DNA of 64,000 nt, from the NCBI RefSeq assembly GCF_002838835.1, contig NZ_NHPP01000010.1, positions 124,001 to 188,000 of the forward strand. Reading direction: 5' to 3'. Shown piece by piece: positions 1 to 10,188 of the stretch (positions within the stretch are counted from its first letter, which is position 1; each line of letters opens with the position of its first letter). A program made the translations under genes and the position numbers. The notes beneath the pieces are model-generated. The model did not search any database and had not been told where the DNA came from. It worked only from the letters and a program-made list of their open reading frames with translations. Source of the stretch: Siphonobacter sp. SORGH_AS_0500. GTDB taxonomy: Bacteria; Bacteroidota; Bacteroidia; Cytophagales; Spirosomataceae.

Positions 1-23
1 TAAGCTCTCTCTTTAATTATTTC

Positions 24-1100
24 ATGGATAGTTATAATGATTTCAAGGTAGAGGATTTTCTGGAAAACCCGTCCTTTCGGCATTGGGTCTATGGAAAAGC
101 AACACAATCAGAAGAAAATTTCTGGGTCGCTTTTCTATTAAGATATCCCGAAGCAGAAGACGCAATCAGCCAGGCAAAACATCTGCTTCAAGCCTTGACA
201 GAGCAAGAGATTGAGCTTTCAAATGCTTATATCAAGGAAAGATCCAATGAAATTATAAGTCAGCTAGCTCCCGAAACGCCTGTTTATCAGTTACGCTGGT
301 GGAGATGGAATATCGCGGTGGCTGTTTTTGTAGCTCTGGGAGCTATAGCCGTTAGCTGGATCTATTGGAAATCGCAACGGCCAGTAAAAGCCGAATGGGC
401 ACAAGTAACTACGCCGGTAGAAAAGGATAAAAAAGGTTGGGAAATCGTCAGAAATACAAGTCAGCGGACGAAGCTGGTGTTATTACCCGATGGCAGTTCA
501 CTGCTTTTGCAGCCTAAAAGTCAAATAGAATTTCCGACCATCTTTCAGGCAGATAAACGGGAGGTAACGCTAAAGGGAGAAGGCTTTTTTGAAGTTAAAA
601 AGAATAAAAAGCAACCCTTCTATGTCTACGCTAACGAAGTAATTACGAAGGTAACCGGTACAAGTTTCAATATCCGGGCTTTTGATACGGACGAAGAAGT
701 GAAAGTAACGGTCAAGACGGGGTCAGTGGCGGTTTATAAAAAAGAGCAGAGCCAAACGCCTTCGCTGATCGTATTACCTAAACAGCAGGCCACCTTTGAG
801 CGACAGGATTACAGTCTCCATCTCAAAAATATTACGTTGCCTGAACTATCAAGTCTCGAAAAAGAAACCTTTTCTTACGTTCATACACCGATCAAGGAAG
901 TATTTGAAAAACTGAGTAAAACCTATGGAGTAGCTTTTCAGTACGATTCGGAGGCCTTGAAGTATTGCTCTCTAACGGCAGTATTGGATGATCGGCCCTT
1001 ACAGGAAAAGCTAAACCTGATATGTACCGCTATTGAAGCCAAGTATGAATATCGTAATGGCGAAGTAGCTATTTACGGAAAAGGCTGTACTAAACCTTAA
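24..1100 (+). CDS. FecR-family anti-sigma factor
   Basis: Inner-membrane anti-sigma/signal-transduction protein that normally links a TonB-dependent receptor to an ECF sigma factor. The 358-residue product has a cytoplasmic N-terminal part, one membrane segment near residues 94-114 (rich in W, A, V), a FecR domain around residues 130-240 (motif LLPDGSSLLLQPKS, then GEGFFEV and TGTSFNIRAF) and a C-terminal DUF4974 domain around 290-355 (TPIKEVFEKLSKTYGV). The length and domain order are standard for Bacteroidota FecR. It stands 5' of susC/susD in the same direction. The partner ECF sigma factor is probably just left of the window; that is inferred, not seen. Confidence 0.93.
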   Translation: MDSYNDFKVEDFLENPSFRHWVYGKATQSEENFWVAFLLRYPEAEDAISQAKHLLQALTEQEIELSNAYIKERSNEIISQLAPETPVYQLRWWRWNIAVAVFVALGAIAVSWIYWKSQRPVKAEWAQVTTPVEKDKKGWEIVRNTSQRTKLVLLPDGSSLLLQPKSQIEFPTIFQADKREVTLKGEGFFEVKKNKKQPFYVYANEVITKVTGTSFNIRAFDTDEEVKVTVKTGSVAVYKKEQSQTPSLIVLPKQQATFERQDYSLHLKNITLPELSSLEKETFSYVHTPIKEVFEKLSKTYGVAFQYDSEALKYCSLTAVLDDRPLQEKLNLICTAIEAKYEYRNGEVAIYGKGCTKP

Positions 1101-1156
1101 TCAATTTCTAGTTTCTTCTTGACGATTTGCCTATGTAGAACTTTAACACCCCAATG

Positions 1157-1190
1157 AAAAAAAAGCCCCCGATGTTGCCGCATCGGAGGC
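1157..1190 (-). terminator. Intrinsic terminator on minus strand upstream of susC
   Basis: Ten-pair GC-rich stem (1190-1181 with 1174-1165), six-base loop and eight U at the 3' end when read on the minus strand. On the plus strand the same hairpin has no U-tract, so it should act only on minus-strand transcripts. Confidence 0.8.
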
Positions 1191-1318
1191 CGAAAAATCT
1201 CCCCTTAAAAGCTTGCAAAAAAATGCACATCCTCTCAGAAAGGATGCAGGGGATCTGTTTGTCTAATTGGTTTATTAAACCTCCCAAATTTATGCAAAAA
1301 ATTAGCTACTCAAACAAA
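1157..1318 (-). ncRNA. Candidate cis-antisense RNA over the susC leader and start codon
   Basis: On the minus strand a promoter-like pair is present: TTTG at 1314-1311 (a second TTTG at 1318-1315), 18 bases, then TAAATTTG at 1292-1285, which fits the Bacteroidota consensus. Transcription would begin near 1279. The predicted RNA of about 120 nt contains small hairpins (GGTTTAATAAACC; GCATCC...GGATGTGC) and ends in a strong intrinsic terminator: stem 1190-1181 with 1174-1165 (10 pairs, one G-U), then eight U (1164-1157). No minus-strand gene lies upstream that would need this terminator. The feature span includes the promoter. Cis-antisense RNAs at susC leaders (the DonS type) are known in Bacteroides; assignment to that class here is inference. 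Confidence 0.6.
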
Positions 1319-4300
1319 CTGCTGTACGACCTTATGAAAGTCAGTTTTGTGCAGTTTTTCATGGCAGTAGTTTTTGTTGGAGTCAGTCACGCACATGAGA
1401 GCTCCGGACAGGAAGTTCTCCGCCAACGAGTTACTATTGCCGTAAAAAATCAGGAACTGGAAGAAGTATTGGCTCAACTTTCGAAAATTGCCCACGTTCA
1501 TTTTTTATATAGCCCTGAACTGGTGGCTTCTAATCGTAAAGTGAACCTGACTCTCCGCAACCAGCCCATTGGTTCGGCTTTACAGGAGTTGCTTAACCCT
1601 CTGGAATTAACCTACCAGATCATGGATGAGCAAATTGTAGTGAAGCGGAAACCCATGCTGGCCGCCCATACGGTGATGATTTCTGGTGAAAAAATCACTA
1701 AAACCGAAACGACCGAAACACCCGCTGATATTTCTATCAAAGGGGTAGTGCTTGGTGAGGATAACCTACCCCTGGTAGGTGTGAGTGTGCAGGTAAAAGG
1801 AACGACTATCGGAACAACAACTAAAGCCGATGGCTCCTATCAACTGACGGTGCCTAACAGCGAAGCCGTACTTATTTTCAGTTACGTGGGTTACCTCAAA
1901 CAGGAAATTCCCGTAGGAACCAAGTCAACCGTTGATGTAATTCTACAAAGTGATACTCAGTCTTTGTCAGAAGTAGTCGTAGTAGGTTACGGTGAGCAGA
2001 AAAAAGAAACGGTAACGGGTGCGGTGACTACGGTAAAAGGTACGGATCTGGTGAAATCTCCCGCCGTTAACTTATCGAACTCTATTGCTGGACGGATGCC
2101 AGGTGTAATCGCCGTGCAACGCAGTGGTGAGCCTGGTTATGACGGAGCCGGTATTCGGATTCGTGGTACAAACACATTGGGTAACAGCGATGCCTTGATC
2201 GTAGTAGATGGAATTCCGGCACGGGCGGGTGGTTTTGACCGCATTAACCCAGCCGATATCGAGACGATTTCTGTATTGAAAGATGCTTCGGCTGCCATTT
2301 ACGGTGCCCGGGCCGCCAACGGGGTTATTTTGATTACAACCAAACGCGGAAAAACGGGTAAGCCTGAGTTATCCTATTCCTTTAATCAGGGTTTCTCGCA
2401 GCCAACGGTTATTCCTAAACTGGCGAATTCTTCTCAGTTTGCGGAAATGCGTAATGAGTTGGAAATCTTTAATTTACCTGCCAATGAATGGCGGGCAGCC
2501 ACGGATGCGTTCCGCTCTACAGGTAGCTACACGCGTCCAGATGGAACGGTAAAAGCAGCTCCTTATAAACCCGAAGATTTCCAGAAATTTGCGGACGGTT
2601 CAGATCCCTGGTTCCACCCCAATACTGACTGGTTTAAAGATGCTTTGAAAACTTGGTCTCCGCAGTCGCGGCACAATGTGCAGCTTAGTGGAGGTACTGA
2701 AAATGTGAAGTATCTGACTTCTATCGGCTATCAAAACCAGGATGCGTATTACAAAAATTCAGCCACGGGTTACAAACAGTATGACCTTCGTTTGAATCTG
2801 GATGCGAATATCAATAAGTACGTACACGTGAGTTTGGGAAGTATTGCTCGTCAGGAAAACCGTCGCTTCCCAACGAAAGGAGCTGGAACCATTTTCCGGA
2901 TGTTGATGCGTGGTCTGCCTACGCAGCCAGCTTACTGGCCTAATGGCATGCCTGGCCCTGACATTGAAAACGGTGAAAACCCGGTGGTAATCACAACGAA
3001 TCAGACGGGATATGACCGCGATACGCGTTATTACTGGCAAACGAACGGTTCGATTGATATTAAAATCCCGGGTGTAGAAGGACTGAAATTTACCGGAACG
3101 GCTGCTCTGGATAAATACATCAGACAAACCAAACGGTGGGAAATCCCCTGGTATCTGTATACATTCCAGGGAGCGTACGAAAGTGATGGCGTAACGCCTG
3201 TTTTAGTACGAGGCAAACGTGGTCCTGCGGAACCCCGACTGACCCAGGGTAATGAAGATCAGTTGAACGTACTGTTAGGTGGAATCGGAACCTACGAACG
3301 TAAGTTTGGAAATCATGCCCTGACGGTTTTAGCGGGTGTGAACAAGGAAACCGTTCGTAACGATAACTTCAGTGCATACCGTCGTTACTTTATCTCTACC
3401 GCTATTGATCAGCTTTTCGCGGGTGGTGACCTGGAGCGTACGAACAACGGTGGTGCCTGGGAACGTGCTCGTTTGAACTACTTCGGTCGGGTGGCCTATA
3501 ACTACAAAGAGAAGTATCTGGCTGAGTTCCTGTGGCGATACGATGGTTCTTACATGTTCCCCCAGGCAACCCGTTACGGATTCTTCCCCGGTATCATGGC
3601 TGGTTGGCAAATTTCAGAAGAAAACTTCTTCAAGAACAATGTCAACTTCGTGAATTACCTGAAACTGCGGGCTTCATACGGCCAAATGGGTAATGACCAG
3701 ATCTATTATAACGGGTCCCTTCAGGAATATCAGTATTATTCGACGGCAGGTTTTGGTACGTACGTAATCAATAACCAGTTACAGAAAACGTTGTATGAGT
3801 CTCGCGTTCCTAACCCTAACATTACCTGGGAGGTAGCTAATAACTCAAACATCGGTCTGGAAGGACAGTTGTTCAATGGAAAAATCAACTTCGAGTTTGA
3901 ATATTTCTACAACAAGCGGACGAGTATCCTGTGGCGTAAAAATGCTTCCATTCCTCAAACAACGGGTATGAACCTGCCTGCCGAGAACATCGGTAAAATG
4001 CAGAATACCGGTTTTGAATTCAAGGTTGGTCACAACGGACAGAAGGGTGATTTCCGCTATAACATTAGCTTCAACGGAGGTTACGCCAAAAACAAAGTTC
4101 TCTTCTGGGATGAAGCAGCAGGAGCCCCTGCTTGGCAGCGTACGACGGGTAAACCCCTGAATGCATTCATGTTCTATCAATACGACGGGGTATTCAAGGA
4201 CCAAGCCGATATTGATGCCACACTTGCCAAGGTGGATTACTCAGCCATTACGAATACCGTTCGTCCTGGAGATATGAAGTACAAAGACTACGATGGCAAT

Positions 4301-4813
4301 GGAAAAATTAATCCAGATGACCGCGTTCGTGGTAACAAGAACACCATTCCTACGCTGCAAGGCGGTTTGAACGGCTCGTTCTACTACAAAAACTTCGATC
4401 TGACGGTGTTATTCCAGTACGCTACGGGTGCTCAGTTGTACGTTAGTACGGGTGAATCTGGAAGTATTGGTAACTACCTGCTGGACGTATACCAACACCG
4501 CTGGACAGTGGACAATCCAAGTGATAAACACCCCCGGATTGCGGACCGTAGTAACCAGTATTATTCTTACGACAACACGTACTGGCTGCGTAGCTCCGAT
4601 TACATTCGTCTGAAAAACCTGGAGTTAGGCTATACCCTGCCTTCAACCATCAGCAGGCAGATTGGCATGAATGCAGTGCGTTTCTATGTAAATGGTCTGA
4701 ACCTCTTTACAGTGGACAAACTGAAAGTGTACGATCCTGAAGCAGATAATACTACGGGTCAGTACTATCCCCCTGCTCGCATCATCAACACGGGCTTGTC
4801 TATCACATTCTAA
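1292..4813 (+). CDS. SusC/RagA-type TonB-dependent outer-membrane receptor
   Basis: Outer-membrane, TonB-energised importer that works with a SusD lipoprotein lid. In order: signal peptide, a secretin/TonB N-terminal (STN) domain (start VTIAVKNQELEEVLAQLSK), a carboxypeptidase-regulatory-like domain (GVVLGEDNLPLVGVSVQVKG), the SusC signature EVVVVGYGEQKKE, plug domain (ALIVVDGIPARAG; SVLKDASAAIYGARAANGV), then a long beta-barrel ending in a C-terminal aromatic residue (LSITF). The STN domain fits regulation through the FecR protein upstream. An in-frame ATG at 1154 exists, but it runs through the terminator hairpin; 1292 leaves a short lead-in to the hydrophobic signal segment and is preferred. 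Substrate unknown. Confidence 0.94.
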   Translation: MQKISYSNKLLYDLMKVSFVQFFMAVVFVGVSHAHESSGQEVLRQRVTIAVKNQELEEVLAQLSKIAHVHFLYSPELVASNRKVNLTLRNQPIGSALQELLNPLELTYQIMDEQIVVKRKPMLAAHTVMISGEKITKTETTETPADISIKGVVLGEDNLPLVGVSVQVKGTTIGTTTKADGSYQLTVPNSEAVLIFSYVGYLKQEIPVGTKSTVDVILQSDTQSLSEVVVVGYGEQKKETVTGAVTTVKGTDLVKSPAVNLSNSIAGRMPGVIAVQRSGEPGYDGAGIRIRGTNTLGNSDALIVVDGIPARAGGFDRINPADIETISVLKDASAAIYGARAANGVILITTKRGKTGKPELSYSFNQGFSQPTVIPKLANSSQFAEMRNELEIFNLPANEWRAATDAFRSTGSYTRPDGTVKAAPYKPEDFQKFADGSDPWFHPNTDWFKDALKTWSPQSRHNVQLSGGTENVKYLTSIGYQNQDAYYKNSATGYKQYDLRLNLDANINKYVHVSLGSIARQENRRFPTKGAGTIFRMLMRGLPTQPAYWPNGMPGPDIENGENPVVITTNQTGYDRDTRYYWQTNGSIDIKIPGVEGLKFTGTAALDKYIRQTKRWEIPWYLYTFQGAYESDGVTPVLVRGKRGPAEPRLTQGNEDQLNVLLGGIGTYERKFGNHALTVLAGVNKETVRNDNFSAYRRYFISTAIDQLFAGGDLERTNNGGAWERARLNYFGRVAYNYKEKYLAEFLWRYDGSYMFPQATRYGFFPGIMAGWQISEENFFKNNVNFVNYLKLRASYGQMGNDQIYYNGSLQEYQYYSTAGFGTYVINNQLQKTLYESRVPNPNITWEVANNSNIGLEGQLFNGKINFEFEYFYNKRTSILWRKNASIPQTTGMNLPAENIGKMQNTGFEFKVGHNGQKGDFRYNISFNGGYAKNKVLFWDEAAGAPAWQRTTGKPLNAFMFYQYDGVFKDQADIDATLAKVDYSAITNTVRPGDMKYKDYDGNGKINPDDRVRGNKNTIPTLQGGLNGSFYYKNFDLTVLFQYATGAQLYVSTGESGSIGNYLLDVYQHRWTVDNPSDKHPRIADRSNQYYSYDNTYWLRSSDYIRLKNLELGYTLPSTISRQIGMNAVRFYVNGLNLFTVDKLKVYDPEADNTTGQYYPPARIINTGLSITF

Positions 4814-4882
4814 GGAAGGTTAGTTTGGGTGCTATTGTTCTTACCGAAGGATAGCATCCAGGCTCGAAATGAAATACATACT

Positions 4883-6736
4883 ATGAGAAAATCAATTCAA
4901 AAACTGGGTTTCGTTGCGGTGCTGGCGTTCATGGCTTCCTGTAATGGAGACTTTGTTAATAAGCAACCCCTGGGAGAAGTGGTTTTGTCAGGAGTCTGGC
5001 AGGATGGACCACTGGCTGAGGCGTTTGTGAGCGAAATCTACAACGGCTTTGGTCAGGGAGGTTTTGATGAACAGATGCTGGCTTCATTGACCGACGAGGC
5101 TCTATTTACCCACCCAGGTCGGGGCATTAACACCTTTACGGAAGCTCGTTCCAATCCGGCTGACATTGGATGGATCAATAATACCTACGAGTGGGGAGCC
5201 ATGTACAGCCGGATTCGGGCTTGTAACCTGGCCATCGAGAACCTGAGTACCCCTCAGTTCAGCGATGCTACCTTGGCGACTCGATTATTGGGAGAAGCCA
5301 AGTTTATGCGGGCGTATTTTTACCAGCAACTAACGCGATATTACGGTGGTGTACCCATCATTGATCGTGCCTACAAACTGGGAGAAGCCGATTATACGGT
5401 AAAACGGAATACCTACGAAGAATGCATCACTTTCATTACGAAAGACCTCGATGATGCCGCTACGGCTTTGAAAGGAAAGTCATTACTTCCCGGTCGGGCT
5501 ACTGAAGCGGCTGCTCTGGCTCTTAAATCACGCGTGCTATTGTATGCCGCCAGTGATTTACATGATATCCCTACGGCTAAAACGAAATCAACCACTATTG
5601 CTGGCTTTTCTAATCCCGAAGTGTTAGGGTACACGAGTGGTAGCCGGGCTGATCGTTGGCAGAAGGCAAAAGCAGCGGCAAAAGCTGTCATAAGCCTGGG
5701 TTCGTATGGATATGAGTTGAACTTGTCGGCTCCCGTTTCCAAAGATCAGGGAACCACTAACTACATCAATGTATCCACGGCTAAGAACGGCGGAGAGAAA
5801 GACCTGATTCTGGGTCGTTATTTCACGGATCTTAAGGACGAAGCCGGAGCCTGGGTAGGCCGTAACAACGGACCCAACGGTTACCACAACTGGGCAGGTA
5901 ATACTCCACTTCAGAATTTGGTGGATGATTATGAAATGATGGATGGTAGCAAGTTTGACTGGAGCGATGCTACGAAAGCGGCCACGCCTTACCAGAACCG
6001 CGATCCTCGCTTCTACGGTACAATCCTTTACGATGGAGCACCCTGGAAGCCCCGTCCTTCGGATGTAGCGGGTAAAGACCCCAACAACCAGATTCAGACT
6101 GGGCAGTATCAGGTAACCAACTCCAGTGGAGCCGTTGTGGCCGTGGCTGGTTTAGATACTCGTCAAAGTTCGGTAGAAGACTGGAACGGAAGTCGTACGG
6201 GTTATTACATGCGTAAGTTCATTGATCCGAACCCATCGATTGTTGATCAAAATACTCGTCAACAGGTTCCCTGGCCTTTGATCCGTTATACGGAAGCGGT
6301 ACTTAACTACGTTGAGGCCTGTATCGAATTGGGAGAAGATGCCGAAGCAAAAACGTACCTTAACAAAATACGTTTCCGGGCCGGTATGCCTGCGATTACT
6401 GAAACGGGAAGTGCCCTCCGGGACCGCTATCGTAACGAACGTCGTATTGAAATGGCTTACGAAGAGCAACGCTATCACGATGCCCGTCGCTGGATGATTG
6501 CTCCAAATACGCTTGGTCAGCAGGCTCGGATTGTCCAGATTACGGGTACGCTCAAATCGGGTAAGACGGTAAGTCTCTACAAATACGATCCAAACAGCTA
6601 TACCTACAAATATCAGGTTACCAACATTGATCCCGGTATTGAGAATCGTAAGTGGCTGGATAAAATGTATTTTGTTCCTATCAATCGGGACGAAATGAAC
6701 CGAAATAATAAATTGGTTCAAAACCCAGGTTACTAA
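4883..6736 (+). CDS. SusD/RagB-family nutrient-binding lipoprotein
   Basis: Cell-surface lipoprotein that caps the SusC barrel and binds the substrate. From the ATG at 4883 the signal peptide ends in a lipobox with Cys20 (AFMASCNG), so this start is chosen over an in-frame one 54 bases upstream. Body shows the SusD helical (TPR-like) core (RLLGEAKFMRAYFYQQLTRY, YGGVPIIDRAY) and the C-terminal SusD region (RYTEAVLNYVEACIELG; RNERRIEMAYEEQRYHDARR). About 617 residues is a usual length. It follows susC by 69 bases and is closed by a terminator at 6765-6800, so fecR-susC-susD may be one unit or susCD its own. Confidence 0.94.
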   Translation: MRKSIQKLGFVAVLAFMASCNGDFVNKQPLGEVVLSGVWQDGPLAEAFVSEIYNGFGQGGFDEQMLASLTDEALFTHPGRGINTFTEARSNPADIGWINNTYEWGAMYSRIRACNLAIENLSTPQFSDATLATRLLGEAKFMRAYFYQQLTRYYGGVPIIDRAYKLGEADYTVKRNTYEECITFITKDLDDAATALKGKSLLPGRATEAAALALKSRVLLYAASDLHDIPTAKTKSTTIAGFSNPEVLGYTSGSRADRWQKAKAAAKAVISLGSYGYELNLSAPVSKDQGTTNYINVSTAKNGGEKDLILGRYFTDLKDEAGAWVGRNNGPNGYHNWAGNTPLQNLVDDYEMMDGSKFDWSDATKAATPYQNRDPRFYGTILYDGAPWKPRPSDVAGKDPNNQIQTGQYQVTNSSGAVVAVAGLDTRQSSVEDWNGSRTGYYMRKFIDPNPSIVDQNTRQQVPWPLIRYTEAVLNYVEACIELGEDAEAKTYLNKIRFRAGMPAITETGSALRDRYRNERRIEMAYEEQRYHDARRWMIAPNTLGQQARIVQITGTLKSGKTVSLYKYDPNSYTYKYQVTNIDPGIENRKWLDKMYFVPINRDEMNRNNKLVQNPGY

Positions 6737-6764
6737 TCTCTTAGAAAGGATAAAATACTTTTAC

Positions 6765-6800
6765 CAAATAATCTACGTCTGAAAGGGCGTAGATTATTTT
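6765..6800 (+). terminator. Intrinsic terminator after susD
   Basis: Perfect 12-pair stem (6765-6776 with 6787-6798) with a 10-base loop, ending in a short T run. It lies between susD and the FG-GAP lipoprotein gene. Confidence 0.75.
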
Positions 6801-6876
6801 CGTAAAATAGGCTAGGCACTGTTCTTCGCAACGTGAATACCTGGTTCTCGCGTGTCCCCCCAAACTGAAACTTTGC

Positions 6877-9800
6877 ATGAATCGCTTTTTACCCCTGAGC
6901 CTTCTGGTTCTTATTCTGGCTTGTCAGGAAAAGGACAAAAAGGAAGGTCTTCCTGCCGATAATGGTCCCTCTCTTTTCAAAGAACTTTCTACGGATCAGA
7001 CGCATATCGACTTTAGTAATACCTTATCTGAAGGGCTGAATACCAATATTTTAATGTATGAATATTTCTACAACGGCGGGGGGGTAGCCGTTGGGGATCT
7101 GAATAATGATGGCCGGGATGATCTGTACTTTACGGCTAATATGACTCCCAACAAACTGTACCTAAATCAGGGCAATTTACAGTTTAAAGATATTACGGAT
7201 GCTTCGGGAGCGGCAGGCCGACCCGGTCCCTGGAAAACGGGTGTAAGCATGGCCGATGTGAATGGCGACGGCAAGCTGGATATTTACGTATGTTATTCGG
7301 GGAATGTATCTCCTGAGAACCGCACCAATCAGCTTTTCATTAATCAGGGGGTGGATGGAAATGGAATCCCGCAGTTTAAAGAATTGGCTCGGGAGTATGG
7401 GCTTGACCAGCCCGCTTATAGTACGCAGGGGTCTTTTTTCGATTATGATAAAGACGGCGATCTGGACCTTTTTTTACTAAATCATAATCCTAAATCGCTG
7501 CCTGTTCTGGATGAGGTTGCCACCAAAGAAATTCTCAAAAAGGAAGATCCCAGCGTTGGTTCCAGATTGTTTGAGAATACGGGTAATCACTTCAGAGACG
7601 TTACGGCAAAGGCGGGCATCCAGAGTGCTTCCCTGTCGTATGGACTTGGAATTGGAATTTCAGATATGAATGGTGACGGCTGGCCGGATCTTTACATTGG
7701 GAATGACTATGCCGTTCCAGACTTTCTATACATCAATAATCAGGACGGAACTTTCCGTAATCAAATTCAAAACTACTTACGGCATACGTCCCAATTTTCA
7801 ATGGGTAATGATATCGCTGACATCAATAACGACGCTCTGCCTGACATTTTTACGCTGGATATGTTACCCGAAGATAACCGGAGGCAGAAACTGTTGATGA
7901 GTGCGGATAACTATGAAAAATTTGAGTTGAATCTGCGTTCGGGATTTTATTACCAGTACATGCGAAACATGCTCCAGGTAAATAATGGAGATGGGAGTTT
8001 CAGCGAAATCGGTCAACTCGCGGGTATTTCCAACACCGACTGGAGCTGGGCTGCTCTATTTGCGGATTATGACAATGACGGCTGGAAAGATCTCTTCATT
8101 TCTAACGGCTATCTGCGGGACTACACCAACATGGATTTCCTGAAATACATGGGTGATTTTATGAAAAATCGTCAGGGTAATATTCACCGGCAGGATGTAC
8201 TGACGCTGGTTCAGCAGATTCCGTCCTCTAACGTAACCAATTATCTATTCAGAAATAATGGGAACCTGACCTTTAGTAATGTCAGTGCGGCCTGGGGAGT
8301 TAATCAGCCCCTGAATAGCAATGGAGCTGCTTATTCAGATCTGGACAACGACGGCGATCTGGACTTAATCGTCAATAATGTTAATCATGTCGCTAGTGTG
8401 TATGAAAACCAGTCGAGTCGGAAGAATCATTTTTTGAATGTAAAACTCGAAGGCAAGGGGGGGAACACCCAGGGAATTGGGGCCAAAGTAATGATTTCAG
8501 TAAATGGGCAACGCCAATTTCTTGAGCAGATGCCTACCCGTGGGTATCAATCGAGCGTGTCCTCTGTACTGCATTTTGGATTGAAATCAGCTACTCAGAT
8601 TGATTCCCTGACTATTACCTGGCTGGACGGTTCACAGCAAACGAAAACGGCTGTCAAAGCTGATCAGTTACTGACGCTTAAACAGTCTGAAGCCTCTTCT
8701 GGCAAAAAGCCTGGAACTAGTGAATCCCCCTGGTATCATTCCGTTAAGTCTCCCGTATTGGTTCAGGCAACGTCCAATTCCTTAAATGATTTCAAGCGAC
8801 AACCTTTACTGGTTAATCCGCTGTCGTTTACGGGGCCTTGCATGGTAAAAGCCGATGTAAACGGGGATGGATTAGAAGATGTATTCGTGGGCGGCAGTAA
8901 TGGAAAGGCAGGGGAGTTATTCCTCCAGCAAAAAGGAGGAAATTTCACTCGTAAACAGAGCTTCCAGACCTCCAGCGAAGACGCTGATGCCTTATTTGTC
9001 GATGTAAACAAGGATAATTTCCCGGATTTATACGTGGTGAGTGGCGGTTACGGTGACCTCATGCCTGACGATGCCCGTTTGTCGGATCATTTATATTTGA
9101 ATGATGGTAAAGGAAATTTCGCACTCAGCAAAGGAGCCTTACCCGCTATGGTCGCTAGCAAAAGTTGCGTTCGGGCCGCCGATGTGAACGGTGATGGAGC
9201 CATGGATTTGTTTGTGGGAGGAAGAGTAATCCCCGGGCGGTATCCAGAGACACCCCCGAGCTTCCTGCTTATCAACGACGGAAAAGGAAATTTCAGTGAT
9301 CAGACGGCAAAGCTAGCCCCGGCGTTGGCTCGCATAGGGATGGTAAGTGATGCAGCCTGGCTGGATTTAAATCAGGATAAGAAACCGGATTTGGTAGTGG
9401 TAGGCGAGTGGATGCCCATTACGGCCTTTGTAAGTGGGGGGAATACCTGGACGGATCAGACGAGTAAATACTTCCCAAAATCTTATCGGGGATGGTGGAA
9501 CAAACTGCTGGTGGACGATGTAAACGGCGATGGACGAATGGACTTGTTGGGAGGTAATCAGGGCCTGAATACCCAATGCAAAGTTTCCGACCGTGAACCT
9601 GCTGAGCTAGTGTACAAGGATTTCGACGATAATGGTTCTGTGGACCCTATTCTTTGTTTTTACATTCAGGGGAAAAGCTATCCCTACGTCTCTCGCGATG
9701 AATTACTTGATCAGATGAGTATCATGCGGACGCGATTCCCGGATTATAAAAGCTACGCCGAAGCCACGCTTACGGACATTTTCACCCCAGAAGAATTACA

Positions 9801-10188
9801 GGGCAGTACGAAGCTATCGGCGAATACCTTACAAACGACTTTATGGTTACAAACGCCTAAGGGGACCTTTCAGGAACAGGCCTTACCCATACAGGCTCAG
9901 CTGGCTCCGGTATTTACCGTGACCAGCCTCGACTTTGACCAAGACGGTAAAAAGGATCTGCTTCTTTGTGGAAATGTTAATAAAGCTCGACTGCGTTTCG
10001 GGAATTGCAATGCCAATGATGGGGTACTATTGAAAGGAGACGGCAAAGGACAATTTCAGTACATTCCTCAACGCAAATCCGGCTTCCTGTTACGCGGTGA
10101 TGTGCGGAGCGTATTACCCCTGGAAAATCGTTTGCTTTTCGGAATCAATCAAAAACCCCTGGAAGCGTATCAACTCCGCAAGCCATGA
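6877..10188 (+). CDS. FG-GAP/VCBS-repeat lipoprotein, CRTAC1/UnbV-like
   Basis: Large secreted lipoprotein of 1103 residues. Signal peptide with lipobox Cys16 (LVLILACQEK). Many calcium-binding VCBS/FG-GAP blades of the form DxNxDGxxD are visible (GDLNNDGRDDLYF, ADVNGDGKLDIYV, SDLDNDGDLDLIV, ADVNGDGLEDVFV, SLDFDQDGKKDLLL), predicting beta-propellers, and an ASPIC/UnbV segment lies in the middle (GIGAKVMISVNGQRQ; SVLHFGL). Such proteins often accompany SusCD pairs in Bacteroidota; their role there is not established, probably glycan or ligand binding at the cell surface. Stop codon overlaps the next start by four bases (ATGA), so the two genes are co-translated. Confidence 0.9.
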   Translation: MNRFLPLSLLVLILACQEKDKKEGLPADNGPSLFKELSTDQTHIDFSNTLSEGLNTNILMYEYFYNGGGVAVGDLNNDGRDDLYFTANMTPNKLYLNQGNLQFKDITDASGAAGRPGPWKTGVSMADVNGDGKLDIYVCYSGNVSPENRTNQLFINQGVDGNGIPQFKELAREYGLDQPAYSTQGSFFDYDKDGDLDLFLLNHNPKSLPVLDEVATKEILKKEDPSVGSRLFENTGNHFRDVTAKAGIQSASLSYGLGIGISDMNGDGWPDLYIGNDYAVPDFLYINNQDGTFRNQIQNYLRHTSQFSMGNDIADINNDALPDIFTLDMLPEDNRRQKLLMSADNYEKFELNLRSGFYYQYMRNMLQVNNGDGSFSEIGQLAGISNTDWSWAALFADYDNDGWKDLFISNGYLRDYTNMDFLKYMGDFMKNRQGNIHRQDVLTLVQQIPSSNVTNYLFRNNGNLTFSNVSAAWGVNQPLNSNGAAYSDLDNDGDLDLIVNNVNHVASVYENQSSRKNHFLNVKLEGKGGNTQGIGAKVMISVNGQRQFLEQMPTRGYQSSVSSVLHFGLKSATQIDSLTITWLDGSQQTKTAVKADQLLTLKQSEASSGKKPGTSESPWYHSVKSPVLVQATSNSLNDFKRQPLLVNPLSFTGPCMVKADVNGDGLEDVFVGGSNGKAGELFLQQKGGNFTRKQSFQTSSEDADALFVDVNKDNFPDLYVVSGGYGDLMPDDARLSDHLYLNDGKGNFALSKGALPAMVASKSCVRAADVNGDGAMDLFVGGRVIPGRYPETPPSFLLINDGKGNFSDQTAKLAPALARIGMVSDAAWLDLNQDKKPDLVVVGEWMPITAFVSGGNTWTDQTSKYFPKSYRGWWNKLLVDDVNGDGRMDLLGGNQGLNTQCKVSDREPAELVYKDFDDNGSVDPILCFYIQGKSYPYVSRDELLDQMSIMRTRFPDYKSYAEATLTDIFTPEELQGSTKLSANTLQTTLWLQTPKGTFQEQALPIQAQLAPVFTVTSLDFDQDGKKDLLLCGNVNKARLRFGNCNANDGVLLKGDGKGQFQYIPQRKSGFLLRGDVRSVLPLENRLLFGINQKPLEAYQLRKP

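Noticed and set aside
1154-1291. N-terminal extension of susC from ATG 1154
   Set aside because: It is rich in Lys and Pro, runs through a terminator hairpin and does not resemble a SusC N-terminus; the signal peptide fits the start at 1292.
2759-4646. Long minus-strand frames inside susC
   Set aside because: They are shadows of the strong coding frame of susC and have no family resemblance.
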